Both the position numbers and the translations under genes were made by a program. The notes beneath the pieces are model-generated. The model was not told where the DNA came from and made no database searches. It saw nothing but the letters and a program-made list of their open reading frames with translations. Below are positions 1 to 5,157 of a DNA stretch of 5,157 bases, piece after piece. This stretch comes from Oscillospiraceae bacterium (GTDB taxonomy: Bacteria > Bacillota > Clostridia > Oscillospirales > Ruminococcaceae). The stretch lies in NCBI GenBank assembly GCA_900768245.1, contig CAAGCE010000262.1:1-5157 (forward strand), given 5' to 3'. Position 1 is the stretch's first letter; every line of letters begins with the position of its first letter.

Positions 1-66
1 GGGAGCGACCACGGGCTTTGCCCTTTGGATTCCCACCACCTTTGAAAAGGTGGACGAAACTTTAAA
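1..66. repeat. GC-rich hairpin-forming intergenic repeat-like segment
   Basis: The segment holds two small inverted repeats: GGGC-TTT-GCCC at 13-23, and the near-perfect stem CCACCTTT / AAAGGTGG at 36-53 with a minimal GA centre (in practice a 7-bp stem with a 4-base loop). The sequence is much richer in GC than the AT-rich promoter region that follows. It resembles short dispersed intergenic elements I associate with ruminococcal genomes, whose spurious translations contain strings such as PFGFPPP; that is recollection, not a search. The hairpin is not followed directly by a T run, so it is not a clear intrinsic terminator. The left edge may lie outside the window. Confidence 0.5.
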
Positions 67-250
67 TGTTTTGGTGCTGTTACTTTTGCTTGGTTCAGCC
101 GGTTTTGTGCCGTGCTGCCGCCGCGGCTGCTGTCTTTGGGTTCGCACGTAATTCGGACGCGTCTAAATAAAAAAAATACAAAATCCACACAAAACTTTAT
201 TTCATCAACTTTATTACCGATATTTTAATATAATGTAATTAAATTGTAAT
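67..250. other. Non-coding intergenic stretch upstream of the operon
   Basis: No supported gene lies here. The first part (about 90-165) is GC-rich, with small palindromes GCCGCGGC (120-127) and GACGCGTC (156-163). An eight-A run follows at 169-176, and from about 165 the sequence becomes strongly AT-rich up to the operon promoter. A plus-strand frame is open from position 2 to a TAA at 149-151, but it has no start codon with a ribosome binding site, and its translation (Cys/Arg-rich and Leu-rich runs) does not look like a protein. No tRNA, riboswitch or convincing terminator was seen. A TATAAT at 229-234 lacks a matching -35 box. Confidence 0.55.
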
Positions 251-279
251 TTGAATTTAGTGCATTAATGTGCTATGAT
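251..279 (+). promoter_or_regulatory. Predicted sigma-A type promoter of the operon (extended -10)
   Basis: TTGAAT at 251-256 (four of six matches to TTGACA) and TATGAT at 274-279 (five of six to TATAAT) are separated by the ideal 17 bp. A TG at 271-272, one base before the -10, makes it an extended -10 promoter. Transcription is predicted to start near A286, giving a leader of about 32 nt that contains the ribosome binding site AAAGGA (301-306), 11 nt before the ATG at 318. The 8-bp palindrome CATTAATG (263-270) sits inside the spacer and could be an operator, but that is speculative. Confidence 0.68.
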
Positions 280-317
280 ATTTATATGAAATCATCTGTG
301 AAAGGAATGTTCCCAAA

Positions 318-1268
318 ATGACAGAACAGGAAGTTCAGACACACATCATACCTAAGTCCAGGGCAATTATCAATGAGGTCAAAAAGGCTGTCATCGGCAA
401 AGATGACATTATTATTAAAATTTTGCTCGCTGTTGCTGCTAAAGGGCATATTCTCCTCGATGATATTCCGGGCGTTGGCAAAACTACTCTCGCTGTCGCT
501 TTTTCTAAGGCTATGTCTCTCGATTACAAGCGTATGCAGTTTACTCCCGATGTTATGCCTGCCGATGTTACCGGTTTTAATGTTTACAACAAGCAGACAG
601 GGCAGTTTGAATACAAGGAGGGTGCTGCTATTTGCAGTCTTTTCCTCGCCGATGAGATAAACCGTACTTCAAGCAAGACCCAAAGTGCGCTCCTTGAAGT
701 TATGGAGGAGGGTGCTGTTACTGTTGACGGTGTTACAAGAGTTCTTCCAAAGCCTTTTATCGTTATTGCAACTCAGAACCCTATCGGTTCGGTAGGCACT
801 CAGATGCTCCCCGAATCTCAGCTCGACCGCTTTATTGTGAAGCTTTCTATGGGATACCCTGACCTTGACAGCGAAATTTCCATTCTCAAATCAAAGGCTT
901 CCGCAGGTGACGCTGTTTCTCCCGTTGCCACAAGGCAGGACATTATCGCTTTGCAGAACGCTGCTGACGAGGTCTACGCTGATGACAAGATATACCGATA
1001 CATTGCTTCAATTGCCGCTGCGACAAGAGAACACCCCTGCATAAAGCTTGGTTTAAGTCCGAGAGGTACTGTTGCTTTATGCTCAATGACAAAGGCTGCT
1101 GCTCTCCTTCACGGCAGAAATTATGCGATACCCGATGATGTGCGCTATATTTTCAACGACGTTGCGGGTCACAGGCTTATCCTTACCGCAAAGGCAAAAG
1201 CCTCGGGAGAAGACATTAACAGCGTACTTTCCGACATAATCTCAAAAGTACCGTCACCAAAGATCTGA
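318..1268 (+). CDS. MoxR-family AAA+ ATPase (chaperone-like)
   Basis: A 316-residue cytosolic AAA+ ATPase of normal MoxR length. The AAA+ core is complete: Walker A IPGVGKTT at residues 50-57 (K55, T56), Walker B LFLADE at 108-113 (D112, E113) followed by the MoxR-typical INR, sensor 1 in ATQNP (N154), the LPESQLDRF segment with the likely arginine finger R171, and sensor 2 in GLSPRG (R249), where the family usually has GASPRA. A C-terminal helical lid follows. MoxR ATPases are thought to act as chaperones that mature or remodel partner proteins, often ones with von Willebrand A domains. The adjacent DUF58 protein is the obvious partner. The ATG at 318 is supported by AAAGGA 11 nt upstream and by the promoter at 251-279. 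Ala codons are strongly biased to GCT (22 of 36 by hand count), which may reflect higher expression. The specific substrate is not shown by the sequence. Confidence 0.95.
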   Translation: MTEQEVQTHIIPKSRAIINEVKKAVIGKDDIIIKILLAVAAKGHILLDDIPGVGKTTLAVAFSKAMSLDYKRMQFTPDVMPADVTGFNVYNKQTGQFEYKEGAAICSLFLADEINRTSSKTQSALLEVMEEGAVTVDGVTRVLPKPFIVIATQNPIGSVGTQMLPESQLDRFIVKLSMGYPDLDSEISILKSKASAGDAVSPVATRQDIIALQNAADEVYADDKIYRYIASIAAATREHPCIKLGLSPRGTVALCSMTKAAALLHGRNYAIPDDVRYIFNDVAGHRLILTAKAKASGEDINSVLSDIISKVPSPKI

Positions 1269-1272
1269 TGCT

Positions 1273-2442
1273 ATGAAAATTCTATATATTATTTTTCTGA
1301 TAATGTCGGCGGTTTTTTATCCCCTTTTCAGAGATGATCTTTCTTTTATTTTGCTTGCTACGCTGCTTGTTTTTCCGCTCATAATGCTGATAACGCTTAT
1401 TATCAGCACAGCGTCGCTTAAAATAAAGCTCAGCGGTTTTTCCGAAACGGCTGTGCGGGGCGAAAAGATCGCAATGAGGGTAAATATACAGAACCGCTGT
1501 TTTCTTCCAATAGCAAGCCTTGCGCTGAACCTTTATTACAGGGCAGACGGGGAGAAAAGCTACAAAAAATATTCCCTGACTATTCCCGTCAAGGCTCATT
1601 CCACAGAAAATGTTGCTGTGAACATTACACCGAAGCATTGCGGAACTGTGGAATGTTACATTAAAAAGGCTGTTGTTTCCGACCTTATCGGACTTTTATC
1701 TCTTCCTAAAAAGCTTGGCTACAGGTGCAGGATAGCTGTTATGCCCGTTGAAACGGAATGCAGTGCTGCTGTTGAAAATTCATTCGACAGCATAAGCGAC
1801 AGTATGACGTTTTCTTCCTGCAGGAGCGGTGATGACCCGTCAGAGGTTTTCGGGCTCCGTGATTACCGAAACGGCGACCGTATGAACCGCATACATTGGA
1901 AGCTCAGCAGCCGCAGCAGCGATTTTATCGTAAAGGAGCTTTCAATGCCCATAAGCAGCAAGCTGCTCATTGTGCCTGACATCGGTGCCTGCCGAAACAG
2001 AGATGAAATCGATCTTGTTATGGACGTATTTGCGTCGCTGGCACGTTTTCTTGTATGCGAAAATATCGGCTGCACGATACTTGACCGTGACAGTGAGCTT
2101 AAATTTCTGCCTGCTGCAGCAGATGATGAGCTTAACGAAATAATTATACAGCAAGTATATAATTTGAGTGAACATACAAATAATTTATCATTAACTGCCG
2201 AGCTTTCAGCTTTATATGCCGAATCTGACGAGGGCGGACATTTCTCACACACTATAATAATCACGCCGACAGAGCGAAAGGCTGCCCTTTGTCAGCTTGA
2301 ACAGGGCGGCATAAGCGAAAATATCACCGTGCTTTGCACAGGCGAAAAAGGCAGCATTGAAGAGGACAAGCATTCCGACGTTATTATTTTATACATCAAC
2401 GAGGGCGGATCTGTCCGAATACCCGAAAACTTTACTATCTGA
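1273..2442 (+). CDS. DUF58 membrane-anchored protein, MoxR partner
   Basis: A 389-residue protein with two hydrophobic segments at the N terminus (about residues 2-18 and 24-46) that form a membrane hairpin. This leaves a large soluble C-terminal part, probably in the cytoplasm. Residues 50-160 look beta-rich. The DUF58 signature is clear at 195-214 (LRDYRNGDRMNRIHWKLSSR; conserved G201, D202, H208, W209, R214). The region from 229 onward has the alternating strand/helix pattern of a von Willebrand A-like fold, but the position of the metal-binding DxSxS reads DIGAC (236-240), so metal binding by this motif is doubtful. The start lies 4 bp after the MoxR stop, with no good Shine-Dalgarno sequence, which suggests translational coupling. 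DUF58 genes are commonly paired with moxR and a transglutaminase-like gene. Inference: it relays the ATPase's action to the membrane enzyme encoded next. Its molecular function is not established. Confidence 0.9.
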   Translation: MKILYIIFLIMSAVFYPLFRDDLSFILLATLLVFPLIMLITLIISTASLKIKLSGFSETAVRGEKIAMRVNIQNRCFLPIASLALNLYYRADGEKSYKKYSLTIPVKAHSTENVAVNITPKHCGTVECYIKKAVVSDLIGLLSLPKKLGYRCRIAVMPVETECSAAVENSFDSISDSMTFSSCRSGDDPSEVFGLRDYRNGDRMNRIHWKLSSRSSDFIVKELSMPISSKLLIVPDIGACRNRDEIDLVMDVFASLARFLVCENIGCTILDRDSELKFLPAAADDELNEIIIQQVYNLSEHTNNLSLTAELSALYAESDEGGHFSHTIIITPTERKAALCQLEQGGISENITVLCTGEKGSIEEDKHSDVIILYINEGGSVRIPENFTI

Positions 2443-2444
2443 TC

Positions 2445-2450
2445 GAAGGG
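2445..2450 (+). promoter_or_regulatory. Ribosome binding site that sets the start of the transglutaminase-like gene
   Basis: GAAGGG lies 8 nt before the ATG at 2459, just after the DUF58 stop codon (2440-2442). It supports 2459 as the start. The longer alternative, an in-frame TTG at 2357, would overlap the DUF58 gene by 86 bp, add 34 residues of polar sequence and have no comparable ribosome binding site at proper spacing. Confidence 0.75.
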
Positions 2451-2458
2451 CTAAGCAA

Positions 2459-5041
2459 ATGAATACTGCAAACACAAGCAATGCTTTGACGGTGGAGGCT
2501 TTCATCTACACCGAAAAAAAGCAGGACAGGCAGCTTCTGACATCTGCCGCCAAAATTTTTATAGCTGCTGTCGGCTCACTCGGTACAGCATTCAGCTTTC
2601 TTAGCTGTGTTGATACGGGTGTTAGCTTTGTGCTGACTGCGGCTGTAATTTCTGCTGCCGTTCTTGTATCCGGCATTGTTTTCAGCCTTTCAAAAAAGTA
2701 TTTTATCCCTGCTTTTTCGGTGCTTTTCACGGCCTATGCCTCCGCTCTTTTTATTTTAAGGAACAAATTCTGCAACGGTCTTGCAAATGTAATGAACATT
2801 TATCTTGCAATGGCAAAAAAAGAATACCGTGAAAAGCTTTTTATTGAGATAGCTGACCCGTCAACAACTGCATATGACACGGTCGTTTTTGTTTTGCTGA
2901 CGGTTATTTTTATTTCGATGGTCTATTGCTACGGCATTGTGGGCGAAACAAATCTGCCTGCGGTGCTTGCAGTATCAGTTCCTCCTGTGGAGCTTTGTCT
3001 TTATTATGGCTTTGCGCCGTCATATTTTGCATTTTTTGCTGTTCTGGCAAGCTGGTTCGCTGTTTTTGCCTTTGACCTCAGTATGCCTGAGGAAAACAAG
3101 GCATACAAGAAGGCTTCGGCACAATGCGGATTTACTGCTGCGGCATTTGCTTTTTTATGCGCTCTGGCTGTTTTGTCTGTGATACGTCTTTGCGGCTACA
3201 CACGTCCTCAGGCTGTAAATGACCTTAACGACACAATAAACGGCTATATTCACGGTCAGTCGCTCGATGATGTTATCGGTGAAATAAAGCTGCCCGAAAT
3301 AAAAAAAGCCACGGGTGCCGTAAATCACGGAAAGCTTGGTGAAAACGGAAATATCACCTTCAACAACAAGACCGTTTTGCAGGTCACTATCCCAAAATCC
3401 TCCGAAACCATCTACCTCCGAGGCTTTGTCGGCTCGGTTTACACGGGAAACAGCTGGGAAGGGCTTCCCAAGGACGCACTTTCACAGCTTCAGGATATAA
3501 ACAGCAGCTTTGAAACAGAGGGGCTCAACTCTCTTCTCTTAAGCAGCTATAATCTGAAAATGTCGGGAAGTGAAATGCCCGAATATTCTTTTTCCGTAAC
3601 AAACATAAATGCGGGAAATGAATACCTTTATATGCCGTATAATCTTGTTCCCGAAAGCGTTTCACGCTATCAGATAAGCAATGACGCTTTTATTTCGGAC
3701 GGTGCTGAAAAATGGTTCGGCAAAATATACTACCCTAATTCCGTTTACGGCTACAAAATGATACTCAGCCGTGCGTGGACTGTTCCCTCAGCTGCTCTTG
3801 CCAATGACCAGAGCGGTTACCGCAATTTCGTCAATGCCAATTATCTTGATGTTCCCGACACCTTTCACGGTGCCGATACGGTATTTACCGACCGATATTA
3901 CGAATTTATCACTCAGGAAAATCAGACCGAGGGCAAAAGCACTCTCACAGATGCAACTGTTTTCGGCAGAAAGCTTTATTATATAAAGACCTGGCTCCGT
4001 GACAACTGCGAATATAATCTTAATGCGGGAAAGCTTCCTGCGGGCAAGGATTTTGCCGACTATTTCATTAACGAAACTCACAAAGGCTCCTGCTCACATT
4101 TTGCATCGGCAGCCGTACTTCTGTGCAGATATGCGGGAATACCCGCCCGTTATGTGGAGGGCTATGTGATAAAGCCGGGTGATTTTTCGGAATCGCTCTC
4201 CTTCGGCAGCAGCGAAACGATAGACGTTACCGACGCAAGAGCACACGCCTGGGCAGAGGTATATATAAACGGCTTTGGCTGGTATCCGCTTGAATTTACA
4301 TCGGGCTACGGCAACGTTCAGACAGCTGTTACCACAGTCCCCGTTACTGAGGAAATAACTGAAAGCGAGCCTGAACAGACTGCACAGACAGAAGTATCAC
4401 AGCAGCCTGCAAACGAACAGGCTGACGGCACGGCGGCAACACAGGCTCCGTCCGACAATACCCAGCAGGACCCTCAGACCTCCGTGGCGGTATCGGAAAC
4501 AACAGCTCCTGCCGCAGAACAGACAGATGCTGTATCGGAAAGCTCGGCGGCAGGCAAACAAAGCATAGGCTTCAGCATATTCGGCAGCGGAAACGGTGAA
4601 AGACGTGATGTTGTATACGATCTGACCCTGCTTGTACTGGCAGTATGCATAATATCGACAGCTGTTGCGGTAATAGGCATAAGACGTATCATTATAGTAA
4701 AAAACAGCAGGAACGCTCTCCGAGGTGATAAAAAGGCTGCTGTTAAAAAGATATACCGCCGCTTCGGCAGGCTTATAAAAACGCTGAAGCTTTCCGAGCA
4801 GGGGAATATGACCTGCAAGGATTATGCCGACAAGCTTTCTGCGGAATGCCGATACCTTTCGGACGGCACAGCCGCACTTGTCATAAATACCGCATTAAAG
4901 TCGGAATTCGGCGGTGAAATGCTCACGGCAGATGATGTAAAGGAAATGGATCTTGCCGTAAGCAGTGCAGTAAAACAGTATATAAATTCATTGAACAGGG
5001 CAAAAAAATTCTATGTGCAGTTTATGATCGGATTGATTTAA
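2459..5041 (+). CDS. Polytopic membrane protein with extracytoplasmic transglutaminase-like domain (TgpA-like)
   Basis: An 860-residue protein counted from the ATG at 2459. Seven likely membrane segments (about residues 29-49, 53-75, 81-100, 140-160, 165-183, 187-206, 222-245) are followed by a large outside region. Residues 295-340 have the YLRGFVGSVYTG..W pattern seen before the catalytic domain in this family. The transglutaminase/protease-like core spans about 500-615: Cys545 in GSCSHF, His596 in ARAHAWAE, and Glu612 in GWYPLEFT, where many relatives have Asp. A Thr/Ser/Glu/Gln/Pro-rich linker (about 620-705) leads to a last membrane helix (720-741) and a cytoplasmic tail of about 118 residues. 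The tail has a segment (YRRFGRLIKTL...MTCKDYADKL, 766-793) that resembles DUF4129. An odd number of N-terminal helices plus one final helix fits a cytoplasmic N terminus, outside catalysis and a cytoplasmic tail. The family includes the Pseudomonas aeruginosa inner-membrane protein TgpA. Substrate and reaction (cross-linking, amidase or peptidase) cannot be told from sequence. Confidence 0.9.
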   Translation: MNTANTSNALTVEAFIYTEKKQDRQLLTSAAKIFIAAVGSLGTAFSFLSCVDTGVSFVLTAAVISAAVLVSGIVFSLSKKYFIPAFSVLFTAYASALFILRNKFCNGLANVMNIYLAMAKKEYREKLFIEIADPSTTAYDTVVFVLLTVIFISMVYCYGIVGETNLPAVLAVSVPPVELCLYYGFAPSYFAFFAVLASWFAVFAFDLSMPEENKAYKKASAQCGFTAAAFAFLCALAVLSVIRLCGYTRPQAVNDLNDTINGYIHGQSLDDVIGEIKLPEIKKATGAVNHGKLGENGNITFNNKTVLQVTIPKSSETIYLRGFVGSVYTGNSWEGLPKDALSQLQDINSSFETEGLNSLLLSSYNLKMSGSEMPEYSFSVTNINAGNEYLYMPYNLVPESVSRYQISNDAFISDGAEKWFGKIYYPNSVYGYKMILSRAWTVPSAALANDQSGYRNFVNANYLDVPDTFHGADTVFTDRYYEFITQENQTEGKSTLTDATVFGRKLYYIKTWLRDNCEYNLNAGKLPAGKDFADYFINETHKGSCSHFASAAVLLCRYAGIPARYVEGYVIKPGDFSESLSFGSSETIDVTDARAHAWAEVYINGFGWYPLEFTSGYGNVQTAVTTVPVTEEITESEPEQTAQTEVSQQPANEQADGTAATQAPSDNTQQDPQTSVAVSETTAPAAEQTDAVSESSAAGKQSIGFSIFGSGNGERRDVVYDLTLLVLAVCIISTAVAVIGIRRIIIVKNSRNALRGDKKAAVKKIYRRFGRLIKTLKLSEQGNMTCKDYADKLSAECRYLSDGTAALVINTALKSEFGGEMLTADDVKEMDLAVSSAVKQYINSLNRAKKFYVQFMIGLI

Positions 5042-5157
5042 TACTAATAACCATTTAACCTATGGATAAAATACGGCGGCTATAATACGCCCACTCTGCA
5101 TCAAACTCCCTTGAAAGGCGGCAGCCTGTCTGCGGTCGTTTTCTTTGATTGGACGTA
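5042..5157. repeat. Non-coding downstream segment with short inverted and direct repeats, possible dispersed element
   Basis: No gene is visible after the TAA at 5039-5041. The segment contains CCAT/ATGG (5051-5054 / 5062-5065), a direct repeat AATACG (5070-5075 and 5084-5089), GGCG/CGCC (5075-5078 / 5088-5091), GCAG/CTGC (5121-5124 / 5130-5133) and an outer ATCAAA/TTTGAT pair (5100-5105 / 5144-5149) enclosing the last. The last structure is followed by a broken T-rich run (5139-5146), so a weak terminator is possible but not convincing. Its look is that of a multi-copy intergenic element; this is inferred from style and recollection, and the right edge is cut by the window. Confidence 0.4.

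Noticed and set aside
2..151. Open plus-strand frame at the left edge that could be the tail of an upstream gene
   Set aside because: It runs through the repeat-like hairpin segment, all three forward frames give low-quality peptides, and the composition looks intergenic.
229..234. TATAAT as an alternative upstream promoter
   Set aside because: No acceptable -35 box at 16-18 bp, and the promoter at 251-279 is clearly better and better placed.
2132..2163. Possible internal promoter in the DUF58 gene (TTAACG with TATAAT at 2158-2163)
   Set aside because: The spacer would be 20 bp and the -35 box is poor. A TATAAT inside an AT-rich coding patch is expected by chance.
1863..2264. Minus-strand open frame of 133 codons opposite the DUF58 gene
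   Set aside because: It lies opposite conserved DUF58 sequence including the signature motif, has no family features, and is best seen as a shadow frame.
2357..2458. Longer version of the transglutaminase-like gene starting at an in-frame TTG
   Set aside because: It overlaps the DUF58 gene by 86 bp and adds a polar 34-residue extension. The ATG at 2459 has GAAGGG 8 nt upstream and sits 16 bp after the DUF58 stop.
4474..4818. Minus-strand open frame opposite the linker and tail of the transglutaminase-like gene
   Set aside because: The opposite strand encodes a membrane helix and conserved tail in good coding context. The minus frame reflects low-complexity linker codons.
5100..5149. Intrinsic terminator of the operon
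   Set aside because: The inner stem is only 4 bp, the outer pair is separated by mismatched sequence, and the T run is interrupted.

Overview
The window carries one compact, same-strand three-gene operon: a MoxR-family AAA+ ATPase (318-1268), a membrane-anchored DUF58 protein (1273-2442) and a large polytopic membrane protein with an extracytoplasmic transglutaminase-like domain (2459-5041). This MoxR / DUF58 / transglutaminase-like gene order is a known conserved set in bacteria. The biochemical job of the set is still poorly defined. Nothing here needs a new type of system, but the complex itself is under-characterised and these copies have some deviations from the textbook motifs.

The organism is most likely a low-to-moderate GC Gram-positive of the gut Clostridia, and a Ruminococcus-like (Oscillospiraceae) member is my best guess. 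The reasons are the AT-rich promoter with AAGG-type ribosome binding sites, frequent ATA and AGA/AGG codons, the Firmicutes-style transglutaminase motif GWYPLEFT, and flanking sequence that resembles dispersed repeats I associate with ruminococcal genomes. That last point is recollection, not a search.

Layout: 1-317 is non-coding. It holds a GC-rich hairpin-forming repeat-like segment (about 1-66), a transition zone, and an AT-rich promoter region with a good extended -10 promoter (251-279), giving a predicted start near 286 and a short leader. The first two genes are 4 bp apart and the last two 16 bp apart, so the three are almost certainly co-transcribed and the second is probably translationally coupled to the first. 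The last 116 bp (5042-5157) hold no gene and no strong intrinsic terminator, only small inverted and direct repeats that look like another dispersed element.

Working model (family knowledge plus inference): the MoxR ATPase acts in the cytoplasm as a chaperone-like remodeller on the cytoplasmic von Willebrand A-like part of the DUF58 protein. That protein connects at the membrane to the transglutaminase-like protein, whose Cys-His-Glu catalytic site faces outside. A cytosolic ATPase would thus control an envelope enzyme whose substrate is unknown.
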